Source: Streptococcus gallolyticus (lineage in GTDB: Bacteria > Bacillota > Bacilli > Lactobacillales > Streptococcaceae). From it: DNA of 64,000 nt. The stretch spans positions 1-64,000 of the forward strand of contig JAIMFC010000003.1 in NCBI GenBank assembly GCA_019794795.1, in the 5' to 3' direction. The notes beneath the pieces are model-generated. The model had not been told where the DNA came from. It did not search any database and saw only the letters and a program-made list of their open reading frames with translations. Each line of letters begins with the position of its first letter. Position 1 is the stretch's first letter. The position numbers and the translations under genes were made by a program. Positions 19,025-30,403 of the stretch are shown in pieces.

Positions 19025-19057
19025 ATCTTAATCATATTTTCTTAATTATAGCTTAAA
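19025..19057 (-). promoter_or_regulatory. CiaR-type binding repeat in the htrA promoter
   Basis: Minus strand reads TTTAAG-CTATA-ATTAAG (19057-19041), matching the CiaR direct repeat NTTAAG-N5-WTTAAG, followed after 10 bases by TAAGAT (19030-19025) as the -10. The geometry is that of CiaR-activated promoters. An alternative -10, TATGAT, lies at 19036-19031. Confidence 0.65.
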
Positions 19058-19081
19058 TTTATAAAAAATCAATCCACAACC

Positions 19082-19167
19082 TGTGGATAACTTTTGTGGA
19101 TATGTGAATAACACCTTGGAATTATCCCCTTTATTTTAGAATCCATTTCAAAACTTCTTGTGGATAT
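19082..19167. other. Third DnaA box cluster between htrA and rlmH
   Basis: A perfect box TGTGGATAA (complement of TTATCCACA) at 19082-19090, and one-mismatch boxes TGTGGATAT at 19095-19103 and 19159-19167 and TGTGAATAA at 19103-19111, all in one orientation. The last box abuts the rlmH -10 hexamer. They may extend the origin or let DnaA regulate htrA and rlmH. Confidence 0.7.
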
Positions 19168-19175
19168 GTTACAAT
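19168..19175 (+). promoter_or_regulatory. rlmH extended -10 promoter
   Basis: TGTTACAAT, with TACAAT at 19170-19175, only 6 bases before the ATG at 19182. There is no convincing -35 and no Shine-Dalgarno sequence, so the transcript should start at or next to the ATG. Confidence 0.6.
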
Positions 19176-19181
19176 AGACTT

Positions 19182-19661
19182 ATGAAAATAAAAGTCATCA
19201 CAGTTGGAAAATTAAAGGAAAAATATCTTAAAGATGGTATTGCTGAATATAGTAAGAGATTGAGTCGTTTTACAAAACTAGATTTGATTGAACTCGCGGA
19301 TGAGAAGACACCAGACAAGGCGAGTCAAGCAGAAAATGAGCAAATCTTACAAAAAGAAGCTGACCGTATTATGGGCAAAATTGCTGATCGCGATTATGTA
19401 ATTGCCTTAGCTATTGAAGGCGAACAGTTTCCATCAGAAAAATTCAGTCAAATCTTATCAGATATCACCGTTAAAGGTTTTTCAGATATTACTTTTGTGA
19501 TTGGAGGGAGTTTAGGCTTGGCGCCAGTTGTCAAAAAACGTGCCAACCTCTTAATGAGCTTTGGTAAGTTAACCCTTCCTCATCAATTGATGAAATTAGT
19601 CTTAGTTGAACAAATCTACCGTGCTTTCATGATTCAACAGGGAAGCCCTTATCATAAGTAG
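19182..19661 (+). CDS. rlmH: 23S rRNA pseudouridine-1915 N3-methyltransferase RlmH
   Basis: SPOUT-class methyltransferase acting on Psi1915 of 23S rRNA in 70S ribosomes. The true start is ATG 19182 ([15 protein letters not shown]), giving the standard 159 residues; an upstream in-frame ATG at 19158 would overlap the promoter. The SAM-binding trefoil knot shows as FVIGGSLGL and the C-terminal [18 protein letters not shown]...GSPYHK is the family ending. It has the conserved place next to htrA. Confidence 0.97.
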   Translation: MKIKVITVGKLKEKYLKDGIAEYSKRLSRFTKLDLIELADEKTPDKASQAENEQILQKEADRIMGKIADRDYVIALAIEGEQFPSEKFSQILSDITVKGFSDITFVIGGSLGLAPVVKKRANLLMSFGKLTLPHQLMKLVLVEQIYRAFMIQQGSPYHK

Positions 19662-19675
19662 TTTCACATGAAACA
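19660..19675. other. parS-like site
   Basis: AGTTTCACATGAAACA matches the ParB site TGTTTCACGTGAAACA with two mismatches. It lies in the gap between rlmH and the DUF1275 gene, about 2 kb from parB. Confidence 0.65.
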
Positions 19676-19688
19676 AGAAAATTAGAAG

Positions 19689-20366
19689 ATGTCAAAAAAG
19701 AAAAATTATCGTATCTTTGAAGGATTGAGAATTGCCACTTGTTTGACTTTTGTCAGTGGTTTTCTCAATGCTTTTACATTTATTACACAAGGTGGCCGTT
19801 TTGCAGGCATTCAATCTGGGAATGTTGTCTATATGGCCTTTTATCTAGCCCAGGGGCAGTTTTACCAATCGTTTCAATTTTTAGTCCCTATTATCTTCTT
19901 TGCTTTAGGACAGTGCTTTACTTATTTGATGCGTAGGCATTTTGTAGAAAATAAGTGGCCATGGCATTTTAGTAGTAGTATGGTGATTTTCACTTTGGTT
20001 TTATTCGCCTGCTTACTGAATCCTATTTTAGGCCCCTCTATGACCATTGCGATTCTAGCATTTGCAGCCTCTATCCAGGTAGAGAGTTTTCGGAATATCC
20101 GTGGACTTCCTTATGCCAATGTTATGATGACAGGAAATGTAAAAAATGCAGCCCACTTATGGTTTAAGGGAATGGTTGAAAAAGATGCTCAACTAAGAAA
20201 AAAAGGTTATCATATCCTTTTGATTATTTTCACTTTTATGTTGGGTGTCTGTGCAGCAACTTTTTTGGTCAGTATCTTTCAAGAGAATGCCCTTATTTTT
20301 TGTTTATGTCCACTACTCTATATTAATGTGCAACTTTGGAAAGAAAAACAGCCTAGCAAAAACTAG
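19689..20366 (+). CDS. DUF1275 (YoaK-family) membrane protein
   Basis: A 225-residue protein with about six membrane segments and the family features GFLNAFTFITQGGRFAGIQSGNVVYMA near residues 22-47 and MTGNVKNAA. The family has no established function. It starts 27 bases after rlmH, with the parS-like palindrome between. Its 3' end overlaps the terminator of the opposing tRNA-Arg gene. Confidence 0.85.
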   Translation: MSKKKNYRIFEGLRIATCLTFVSGFLNAFTFITQGGRFAGIQSGNVVYMAFYLAQGQFYQSFQFLVPIIFFALGQCFTYLMRRHFVENKWPWHFSSSMVIFTLVLFACLLNPILGPSMTIAILAFAASIQVESFRNIRGLPYANVMMTGNVKNAAHLWFKGMVEKDAQLRKKGYHILLIIFTFMLGVCAATFLVSIFQENALIFCLCPLLYINVQLWKEKQPSKN

Positions 20367-20370
20367 GCTG
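20341..20370 (-). terminator. tRNA-Arg terminator
   Basis: Perfect 8-bp stem CAGCCTAG/CTAGGCTG (20349-20356, 20363-20370) followed on the minus strand by TTTTTCTTTCC. It lies within the last codons of the convergent DUF1275 gene. Confidence 0.75.
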
Positions 20371-20381
20371 TGTGTAGTTGA

Positions 20382-20455
20382 TGATTCCAGCAGGATTCGA
20401 ACCTGCGACCGTTCGCTTAGAAGGCGAATGCTCTATCCAGCTGAGCTATGGAACC
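20382..20455 (-). tRNA. tRNA-Arg (anticodon TCT)
   Basis: Seventy-four-base cloverleaf on the minus strand: acceptor GGTTCCA/TGGAATC with a G:U pair, D arm TAGCTCAGCTGGATAGAGCA, anticodon stem TTCGC/GCGAA around CTTCTAA, T loop GGTTCGAATCC, discriminator A. CCA is not encoded. It reads AGA codons. Confidence 0.97.
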
Positions 20456-20526
20456 TCACTCAACTCCATTATTCTACCCCAAAGAAAATAAAATGTCAAG
20501 ATAGCGTGAAATTTTAGAAAAAACTA

Positions 20527-20555
20527 TTGACAAAAAAACGTGACTATATTATACT
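20527..20555 (+). promoter_or_regulatory. Promoter of the tRNA-Glu/tRNA-Asn operon
   Basis: TTGACA (20527-20532), a 17-base spacer and TATACT (20550-20555), the strongest sigma-A match in this region, ending 18 bases before the tRNA-Glu gene. Confidence 0.85.
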
Positions 20556-20573
20556 AAATATTGTCTTGTCTAT

Positions 20574-20645
20574 GGTCCGTTGGTCAAGGGGTTAAGACAC
20601 CGCCTTTTCACGGCGGTAACACGGGTTCGAATCCCGTACGGACTA
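20574..20645 (+). tRNA. tRNA-Glu (anticodon TTC)
   Basis: Seventy-two bases: acceptor GGTCCGT/ACGGACT, anticodon stem CCGCC/GGCGG around TTTTCAC-type loop with TTC, T loop GGTTCGAATCC, discriminator A. First gene of a two-tRNA operon. Confidence 0.97.
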
Positions 20646-20650
20646 TATCA

Positions 20651-20723
20651 TCCGCCATAGCTCAGTTGGTAGAGCGCATGACTGTTAATCATGATGTCAC
20701 AGGTTCGAGCCCTGTTGGCGGAG
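20651..20723 (+). tRNA. tRNA-Asn (anticodon GTT)
   Basis: Seventy-three bases: acceptor TCCGCCA/TGGCGGA, D arm TAGCTCAGTTGGTAGAGCG, anticodon stem CATGA/TCATG around CTGTTAA, T loop GGTTCGAGCCC, discriminator G. It follows tRNA-Glu by 5 bases. A weak GCGTCG-GTTT-CGGCGT hairpin plus T7 (20729-20751) ends the operon. Confidence 0.97.
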
Positions 20724-20760
20724 TAGAGAGCGTCGGTTTCGGCGTTTTTTTGTTGCATTA

Positions 20761-20800
20761 AAAGAACCTCTAGAATTAATCCGATTTTAGAGGTTTTTCT
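20761..20800. terminator. Bidirectional terminator between tRNA operon and yfhO
   Basis: Stem AACCTCTA/TAGAGGTT (20765-20772, 20788-20795), with T-rich flanks on both strands. The yfhO stop codon lies in its loop side. Confidence 0.7.
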
Positions 20801-23354
20801 TCTTTACTAGATACTTCTTTCTCATGAATTCATAAAGACTGAAGAGAAGCAGTCCACTGATAAAGCAGATGCAACCAACATAGAATCCATTCGGGATAAA
20901 TGTTAACGTAATCACACCGTTACCTGGTTTTACATTGACTTTCATAAATCCATTCTGTGCGCGTGAAATAGCAAGTTTTTGGCCATTTTGTTTTGCTGTC
21001 CATCCTTTATCATAAGGAATGGTATAGAGAATTGAAGCCTCTGTAGCTGTACTGTAGGTAGTTTTTATCGTATTTCCTCGGAGACTAGTATGAATATCTT
21101 TTTCTGCTAAGGTGACCATGGCTTTTTGATAGGCTGTTTGGCCTAAGACATAAAATTGTGGTTGATCGTAAGAAATGGTTTGATTTTTAGGAAAACTTAT
21201 GGTGATGGTATGATTTTCCTCTGCTTTAAAATAACCAACATTAAAGAAGGAGAAAGCATTGTCAACTGTAAATTCACTTGACAGTTTATTTACAGTAATG
21301 ACAATATTTTTACTGTTTTCATTTGAATAGCGAATATTAGGTAAGCTGACATAGACTTGTCCATTTTTAGGAACTGTTATGTTATACTGAACAGAAGCGG
21401 TATCATTCTTTTCTACTGCTTGAAGAGAAACTCGATTTTCAAATAAGGTTGTCTGGGTAGAAGAATTAGGTTCAAAACTAGTAAAATAAGTTTGGTTCAA
21501 ACCAGTAAGAGCATTCAAAAAATGAGTTTGATTATCAAGTGTCAGATTTGTAAACTTGACATCCTTGTAAATGTCAGTGGTCAGAATCCCAATTCCTTGC
21601 GCATAGTAATTTTGGTACAACTTTAGACTTTCCTCAGAAGTCTTATGTGAAAATCCAAATTTATTAGGGTCTATTGAGGAGATATTGTATTTTATACCAA
21701 AGAGACTATCTGCAATGAGTGTATTATTTTGGTAACGCAAATTCAAATTTGTACCATCAGATCGAAAGCCAAGTTTATCAAGTGTTGTACTCGAAGATCG
21801 ATTTCTTACAGAAGAAAACTGGGAAATGCCATTGTAGTTAAATTTCATACTATCATTGCCTGTTTGAGGAAGTAATCGCTCTGTTCGATAGTTATTGTCA
21901 ATATTATTTACAAGGTGGTCAGTATCAGTTACATCTCGTAAATAATTTTCTCTACTCGGAAAATTCCATTCTTCAGCTAGTCCTTGAACTTGATAGTGAC
22001 TGTGGAGACCTATTTCAAATAGAGCAAACAAGGCTGTTGCAATGGAGAAAAATTTGATGGTGATTTTTTTTAAAACGAGTGTCAAGAAAAGGATAAGGTA
22101 GGCAAGTAAAAATTCAGTTGTGAGTAAAAAGTGAGCATTTTCTAAGAAGGAATAGTTTTCTCTGAAGAGATAGGTTGCGAGAAATCCGCCAATAAGAAAT
22201 AGAAATGTAAAAAGAAGATGCCATAACTTTATGTCTTTTACATGACTACAGGTTTCAGCTGCCATATAAATCATCATAAAAGATAGAACCCAGGCATAGC
22301 GGTGGAGAAACATATTTGGTGCATGCATTCCTTGCCAGAATAAGTCAAGGGGCTGCAAATAAAAACTTGTGATGATAAAAGAAAGAACAAAAAGATAAGC
22401 TAGCTTCGTAGTCCATTTAATGTGAGGAAGGAAAAAGAAAAGAAGGGCAAAAATGAGCGGAACAAGTCCTACAGAAATCATGGGAATAGCTCCAAATTTA
22501 GTAGTATCGAAATTTCCAACTATATTTTTGGCAAAGAAATCAAGAAACCAAGAATTCTCTGTCTGTAGATTGGTAATCTTGGTTAGACTTTCTCCGTGAG
22601 TTTTTAAATCCAAGTAGGTAGGTAAGAGCATAATCATGCTAGTTAAGGTGGATAAAATTGACACTACTGTAAAGTCTATTATACTAGTTACCTTGCCTTT
22701 TATATCCCAAGAAATCTCTAAGATAAAGTAGAGGGCTAAGAAAATAGCTGTCATATAACCAAAATAATAGTTTTGAAGAAAGAGACAAGTTAAAGAAATA
22801 TAATAAAGAATTCTTCCTTGACGAGCTGTCAATCTATGTAAACCTAGTAAAATAAGAGGAACAAGGATAAAAACATCTAACCAGGAGTTTATCTCTAATT
22901 GGCTGGTTGAGAAACTCATTAAGGCCAAACTAGTAGACAAAAGAAGACCAAATAAAGGAGAGAGTTTTTTATGGATATGAATTAAACTATAGTAAGTTGA
23001 TAAGCCTGTCAATCCAAACTTAAGAACTGTAAATAGATACATGGCGTCTGGCATATTGGAAACATCAAAAAAATATACCAGAGGAGTGAGAAAAGATCCA
23101 AGATAATAGGCAGATAGAGCATAGAAATTTAGACCTAGTCCACTTGTAAAGGTGTAAAAAATAGACCCCTGACCATGTAAGGTGTTCCGTAAAGTTTGAT
23201 TAAAGATAACATACTGATGAAAACCGTCGCTAGCTAGGATAGTCGTATCACTTCCCCACCAAATTCCTTGGGTAGCTAAAATAATTGAGATAGTTGTAAA
23301 GGGAAGTAGAAAGGCAATAAAATAATAGAGAGTTTTTTTCTTTGGATGCATCAT
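20787..23354 (-). CDS. YfhO-family membrane protein (GT-C-like glycosyltransferase)
   Basis: Large 855-residue multi-spanning protein: roughly a dozen hydrophobic segments in the first 450 residues, then a long extracytoplasmic part, and one C-terminal helix (GFYVGCICFISGLLLFSLYEFM) followed by a basic tail. N-terminal features typical of YfhO are SDGFHQYVIFNQTLRN with an acidic loop after the first helix. YfhO proteins are linked to glycosylation of lipoteichoic acid or other envelope polymers using lipid-linked sugars; the acceptor here is unknown. It stands alone between the tRNAs and the ABC-F gene. Confidence 0.85.
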   Translation of the reverse strand: MMHPKKKTLYYFIAFLLPFTTISIILATQGIWWGSDTTILASDGFHQYVIFNQTLRNTLHGQGSIFYTFTSGLGLNFYALSAYYLGSFLTPLVYFFDVSNMPDAMYLFTVLKFGLTGLSTYYSLIHIHKKLSPLFGLLLSTSLALMSFSTSQLEINSWLDVFILVPLILLGLHRLTARQGRILYYISLTCLFLQNYYFGYMTAIFLALYFILEISWDIKGKVTSIIDFTVVSILSTLTSMIMLLPTYLDLKTHGESLTKITNLQTENSWFLDFFAKNIVGNFDTTKFGAIPMISVGLVPLIFALLFFFLPHIKWTTKLAYLFVLSFIITSFYLQPLDLFWQGMHAPNMFLHRYAWVLSFMMIYMAAETCSHVKDIKLWHLLFTFLFLIGGFLATYLFRENYSFLENAHFLLTTEFLLAYLILFLTLVLKKITIKFFSIATALFALFEIGLHSHYQVQGLAEEWNFPSRENYLRDVTDTDHLVNNIDNNYRTERLLPQTGNDSMKFNYNGISQFSSVRNRSSSTTLDKLGFRSDGTNLNLRYQNNTLIADSLFGIKYNISSIDPNKFGFSHKTSEESLKLYQNYYAQGIGILTTDIYKDVKFTNLTLDNQTHFLNALTGLNQTYFTSFEPNSSTQTTLFENRVSLQAVEKNDTASVQYNITVPKNGQVYVSLPNIRYSNENSKNIVITVNKLSSEFTVDNAFSFFNVGYFKAEENHTITISFPKNQTISYDQPQFYVLGQTAYQKAMVTLAEKDIHTSLRGNTIKTTYSTATEASILYTIPYDKGWTAKQNGQKLAISRAQNGFMKVNVKPGNGVITLTFIPNGFYVGCICFISGLLLFSLYEFMRKKYLVKKKNL

Positions 23355-23380
23355 AGGCTTATTGTAACATGTTTAACCAT

Positions 23381-23407
23381 ATAAAAAAAGCGACTGGAGT
23401 CGCTTTT
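23381..23407 (-). terminator. ABC-F gene terminator
   Basis: Perfect 10-bp stem AAAAGCGACT/AGTCGCTTTT (23386-23395, 23398-23407) with a 2-base apex, followed by T residues on the minus strand, 3 bases past the ABC-F stop. Confidence 0.85.
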
Positions 23408-23410
23408 GAA

Positions 23411-25030
23411 TTATTTCCAGAGTTCTTGCACTTTCGCTTGAACTTCTGCATTTTCCAAAAATTCATCGTAAGTTTCGTCAATACGGTCAATGACACCGTT
23501 TTTAGAAATGACGATGATGTGGTTGGCCAAGGTTTGGATGAATTCGTGGTCATGGCTGGCGAAGATAATGGATTCCTTAAAGGCTTTAAGACCATCATTG
23601 AGACTTGAAATGGATTCCAAATCCAAGTGGTTAGTTGGATCATCAAGTACAAGAACATTTGACTTGAGAAGCATGAGTTTAGAGAGCATCACGCGCACTT
23701 TTTCGCCCCCTGACAAGACATTGACAGCCTTGTTAACTTCGTCGCCAGAGAAGAGCATACGTCCCAAGAAACCACGCAAGAAGGTATTATCATCTTCTTC
23801 TTTGCTAGCAAATTGACGGAGCCAATCCAAAATAGAATCGTTAGAAGCAAAATCAGCGCTGTTGTCTTTTGGAAGGTAAGATTGACTAGTTGTAACGCCC
23901 CATTTGATAGTTCCTTCATACTCGATTTCTCCCATAAGGGCACGAATGAGAGCTGTTGTTTGGATATCATTTTGTCCAATCAAGGCAGTCTTGTCGCCTG
24001 GACGGAGAATAAAGCTGATGTTATCAAGGATTTTTTCGCCATCAATAGTGATAGACAAGTTTTCAACTGTTAGCAAGTCGTTACCGATTTCGCGCTCTGC
24101 TTTAAAGTTAACGAATGGGTATTTACGACTTGAAGGCACGATTTCTTCCAATTCGATCTTATCAAGCATTTTCTTACGGGATGTCGCTTGTTTTGATTTT
24201 GAAGCATTGGCAGAGAAACGGGCAACGAATTCTTGCAATTGTTTGATTTTTTCTTCTGCTTTGGCATTACGGTCAGCTTGCAAGCGAGCAGCTAATTCTG
24301 ATGATTCTTTCCAGAAATCATAGTTACCGACGAAGAGTTTGATTTTACCAAAGTCAAGGTCAGCCATGTGCGTACATACTTTGTTCAAGAAGTGACGGTC
24401 ATGGGATACGACGATAACAGTATTTTCAAAGTCAATCAAGAAATCTTCCAACCAAGTGATAGACTGAATGTCAAGACCATTGGTAGGCTCGTCAAGGAGA
24501 AGAACATCTGGTTTACCAAAGAGGGCTTTGGCAAGGAGGACTTTGACCTTGTCACCATTAGCCAACTCACTCATGTTAAGGTAGTGAAGGTCTTCAGCGA
24601 TATTCAAGTTTTGGAGCAATTGTGATGCTTCACTTTCAGCTTCCCAGCCACCAAGTTCAGCAAATTCGCCTTCAAGTTCAGCAGCACGAACACCATCTTC
24701 TTCAGTGAAATCTTCTTTCATGTAGATAGCATCTTTTTCTTTCATGATGCTGTAAAGCTTTTCATTTCCCATGATAACAACGTCAATGACACGTTCTTCT
24801 TCGTAGTCAAAGTGGTTCTGACGAAGGACAGATAGACGCTCATCTGGGCCAAGAGAGATGTGACCTGTTGTTGGTTCAATATCTCCTGCTAAGATTTTTA
24901 AAAATGTTGATTTACCAGCACCATTGGCACCAATCAAACCATAAGTGTTACCTGCTGTAAAGTTGATGTTGACATCATCGAAAAGTTTACGGTCACTAAA
25001 ACGAAGTGAAACGTCTGATACTGTAAGCAA
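23411..25030 (-). CDS. ABC-F family ATPase (YkpA/YbiT-like)
   Basis: Soluble tandem ATPase of the ABC-F family, members of which act on ribosomes rather than as transporters. Domain 1 has Walker A GANGAGKST (about 37-45) and Walker B LLLDEPTNGLD; a linker of charged helices (about 245-300) follows; domain 2 has LSGGEKVRVML and LVLDDPTNHLDLES but a degenerate Walker A, GQNDIQTTAL, lacking the GK[S/T] lysine. I recall similar degeneracy in Bacillus YkpA-type proteins. Translation starts at TTG 25028-25030 with AAGAGG about 10 bases upstream; no nearby ATG fits. Confidence 0.9.
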   Translation of the reverse strand: MLTVSDVSLRFSDRKLFDDVNINFTAGNTYGLIGANGAGKSTFLKILAGDIEPTTGHISLGPDERLSVLRQNHFDYEEERVIDVVIMGNEKLYSIMKEKDAIYMKEDFTEEDGVRAAELEGEFAELGGWEAESEASQLLQNLNIAEDLHYLNMSELANGDKVKVLLAKALFGKPDVLLLDEPTNGLDIQSITWLEDFLIDFENTVIVVSHDRHFLNKVCTHMADLDFGKIKLFVGNYDFWKESSELAARLQADRNAKAEEKIKQLQEFVARFSANASKSKQATSRKKMLDKIELEEIVPSSRKYPFVNFKAEREIGNDLLTVENLSITIDGEKILDNISFILRPGDKTALIGQNDIQTTALIRALMGEIEYEGTIKWGVTTSQSYLPKDNSADFASNDSILDWLRQFASKEEDDNTFLRGFLGRMLFSGDEVNKAVNVLSGGEKVRVMLSKLMLLKSNVLVLDDPTNHLDLESISSLNDGLKAFKESIIFASHDHEFIQTLANHIIVISKNGVIDRIDETYDEFLENAEVQAKVQELWK

Positions 25031-25097
25031 TATGTATACCTCTTGTTCTTTATCTATTTGATATTTTACTAGAAAAAAGCTGATTTATCAATGAAAA

Positions 25098-25967
25098 CTA
25101 CATTGGGAAGAGAATATCATCATCAATGGCATGATTTTTGTGTAAACTAAATCCGCGACCACGCACTTGAGTAGCAGGCATGACAATAATAAAGGCTGTT
25201 TCATCGATAGAAAGGATTTCTTTTTCAATGGTTTGGAGTTCTGGACGGGAAATGGTAATCATGAGCATGCGTTTTTCATTCCCAGTGTAGCCCCCTAAGA
25301 TTGGAAATTCTGTTACTCCACGATCAACAACCTCGGTAATATAGTTCTTGATGTCTTCATATTTCTGAGAAATGACCATGACATTTCGATGAGAATCTGT
25401 TCCAGCCATCATGAGATTGATCACATAGGTAATGGTCATAAGAGAAAGAATCGAATACATGACAGTATCCGCATCAAAGGCAATAAATCCTAAGCCTACG
25501 ATGATACCATCTACTAATAACACAAGTAATCCGAATGGAACGGGAGTATATTTATTTAGGACTTGAACGACAATTCCGGTCCCCCCTGTTGAAGAATTTC
25601 CTAGAAAGACTAATCCGATTCCAAAACCAAGAACGATTCCTCCAAAAATCGCAGCGAGTAATGTATTATGCGATAGAGTAGGAAGACTGTCTGTTAATTT
25701 GATAAAAATAGCGTAAATCCAAGCACCGTAAATGGTCTTGATAAAGGTCGATTTTCCCAATAAGAACCAGCAGATGAGTAGGAGGGGGATATTGGAATAA
25801 AGGACAAAATTAGAGGTGTCCCAGCCCATAAGACTACGAAGGCTGATCGCGAGTCCTCCGACACCACCAGAAGCGATATTGTTCTCAACAAACATAGTAT
25901 TGTAAGCAATGGCTGCAATTAAAGAACCAATTGTTACAAAGGCAAAGTCTTTTACTTTTTCTTTCAT
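25098..25967 (-). CDS. YitT-family membrane protein with DUF2179 domain
   Basis: Starting at ATG 25967 (MKEKVKDFAFVTIGS) it has 289 residues; a longer in-frame reading from 26033 would run into the trpS promoter region. Five or so membrane segments with family signatures NTMFVENNIASGGVGGLAI and LGNSSTGGTGIVVQVLNKYTP, then a C-terminal DUF2179 domain (VMVISQKYEDIKNYITEVVDRGVT...AFIIVMPATQVRGRGF). Function of the family is unknown; glycine-rich motifs suggest a transporter. It is transcribed away from trpS. Confidence 0.88.
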   Translation of the reverse strand: MKEKVKDFAFVTIGSLIAAIAYNTMFVENNIASGGVGGLAISLRSLMGWDTSNFVLYSNIPLLLICWFLLGKSTFIKTIYGAWIYAIFIKLTDSLPTLSHNTLLAAIFGGIVLGFGIGLVFLGNSSTGGTGIVVQVLNKYTPVPFGLLVLLVDGIIVGLGFIAFDADTVMYSILSLMTITYVINLMMAGTDSHRNVMVISQKYEDIKNYITEVVDRGVTEFPILGGYTGNEKRMLMITISRPELQTIEKEILSIDETAFIIVMPATQVRGRGFSLHKNHAIDDDILFPM

Positions 25968-26044
25968 TTTCTGTATATTCTCTTTTCTAAAAAGTCCACA
26001 CATTATTATGACGGAAAGATAAGCAGCAGTCAAGTGAAAAAATC

Positions 26045-27342
<1,298 letters not shown>

Positions 27343-27388
27343 AGAGAAGGGGAGCTGGGGTAATCTTTTTAGATGATCTCAGCTTTTT

Positions 27389-28726
27389 ATGAGAATGAAG
27401 AGACGAAAAATTATCATCATTATTCTACTATTGGTATCGGGAATCTTAGGGATAATTTATAAACAGGCTCCACAGGAGCATTTGAAGGAAAAAAGTCAGG
27501 AGACCAGTGTAGATAAACCAATTTCTTTTGCAATTGTAACAGATTTACACTACTTGTCAAGTAAATTGACAGATAATGGAGGGTTCTTTACAAAAATGAT
27601 TGACCATGCAGATGGAAAAAATATGTACTATATTGAAGAAATCACAGATGCATTTGTTGATCAGGTGATAAGACTGAAGCCAGAGTATTTAATTTTGAGC
27701 GGTGATTTGACATTCAATGGAGAAAAGCAAAGTCACCTAGAATTAGCAGAAAAACTATCTAAAATAAGAAATAGTGACATTGAAATCTTAACAATCCCAG
27801 GAAATCATGATATAGAACGATCAAGTGCAGCAAAATTTATAGGTGATGGTTATCAATTTGTTCCGACTATTTCAAAAAAAGAATTTCAAGGGATATATGG
27901 ATTGGATAATTTACAACTTAGTTTACAGAAAGATGACAACTCCTTGTCATATGTTTACAAATCTCGCTCAGATCTATGGTTTTTAATGTTGGATTCGAAT
28001 GCTAATCGAGACAATTCTCTTTCAGATGAAACTCTAGAATGGGTAGAGCAAGTTCTTAAAACCGCACAAAAAAATCATGCAAAGATAATAGCAGTCAGCC
28101 ATCAAAATCTACTCCCACACAATCCACAGTTTTCCAATGGATTTTTGATTAGTCAAGCAGATAAACTAAGAGAACTCTATCAAAAATATGGAGTTTTGAT
28201 AAATTTTAGTGGGCATATTCATATTCAACATATTGAACAAGGTCAGGTTCCTGAGATCGTGACTTCTGCCTTATCTGTTTCGCCCCATCAGTTTTCACTG
28301 GTTAAATATGATGGGAAAAAGCTAAATTATCAAACTCAGGCTCTCTCCCTAGAAGAATGGGCAAAATGGAAGGGATATTCAGATAAATATCTTTTAAATT
28401 TTTCAACCTATTCTAGAAAATTTATGGAAGAAATTGGGGCAAAAAAAGCAGAAGAAGGACTGGATAAAGAAAAATTATTAGATCAAGAGGTAGCTCTATT
28501 ACGAGAAACATTTGGTCAATTAAATGCTGATTATTTTGCTGGCAATCAAGTTGATCTGAATGATTACAATCAAGGCTTGAACTTATGGAAGCAACAATCT
28601 TCTACTTTTATGAAAAATTATATAGATACTATTATTAAAGAAAATCAATCTTCTCATCATGATTTTTTTATGGATATAAAAGATTCGAATAATATATATA
28701 GAAAAACAAACAAAAATGCAAAATAA
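27389..28726 (+). CDS. Membrane-anchored metallophosphoesterase
   Basis: A 445-residue calcineurin-like phosphoesterase with a basic N-terminus and a single hydrophobic segment (about 7-24, IIIIILLLVSGILGIIY), so the catalytic domain should be outside the membrane. Metal-binding motifs in order: TDLHY (about 50), SGDLTFNGEK (about 105), PGNHD (about 135), and GHIHIQHIEQG (about 272). There is no lipobox cysteine. The substrate is not evident. It starts 46 bases after trpS; possibly co-transcribed. No terminator is obvious until the A/T-rich stretch before guaB. Confidence 0.85.
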   Translation: MRMKRRKIIIIILLLVSGILGIIYKQAPQEHLKEKSQETSVDKPISFAIVTDLHYLSSKLTDNGGFFTKMIDHADGKNMYYIEEITDAFVDQVIRLKPEYLILSGDLTFNGEKQSHLELAEKLSKIRNSDIEILTIPGNHDIERSSAAKFIGDGYQFVPTISKKEFQGIYGLDNLQLSLQKDDNSLSYVYKSRSDLWFLMLDSNANRDNSLSDETLEWVEQVLKTAQKNHAKIIAVSHQNLLPHNPQFSNGFLISQADKLRELYQKYGVLINFSGHIHIQHIEQGQVPEIVTSALSVSPHQFSLVKYDGKKLNYQTQALSLEEWAKWKGYSDKYLLNFSTYSRKFMEEIGAKKAEEGLDKEKLLDQEVALLRETFGQLNADYFAGNQVDLNDYNQGLNLWKQQSSTFMKNYIDTIIKENQSSHHDFFMDIKDSNNIYRKTNKNAK

Positions 28727-28831
28727 ACATACAAAACAATTATTTTGATTTTATTTATACGTCTTCTACACATTATGTCATCTTTTATTAAAAAAAAAAC
28801 GTTTTTACGTTCGGAAAAAGCTTCATTTTTA

Positions 28832-30375
<1,544 letters not shown>

Positions 30376-30403
30376 GAAAAAGCACCGGTTGGTGCTTTTT
30401 TAA
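30376..30403. terminator. Bidirectional terminator between guaB and recF
   Basis: AAAAAGCACC-GGTT-type apex-GGTGCTTTTTT, serving the convergent guaB and recF genes; the recF stop is at its edge. Confidence 0.9.
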
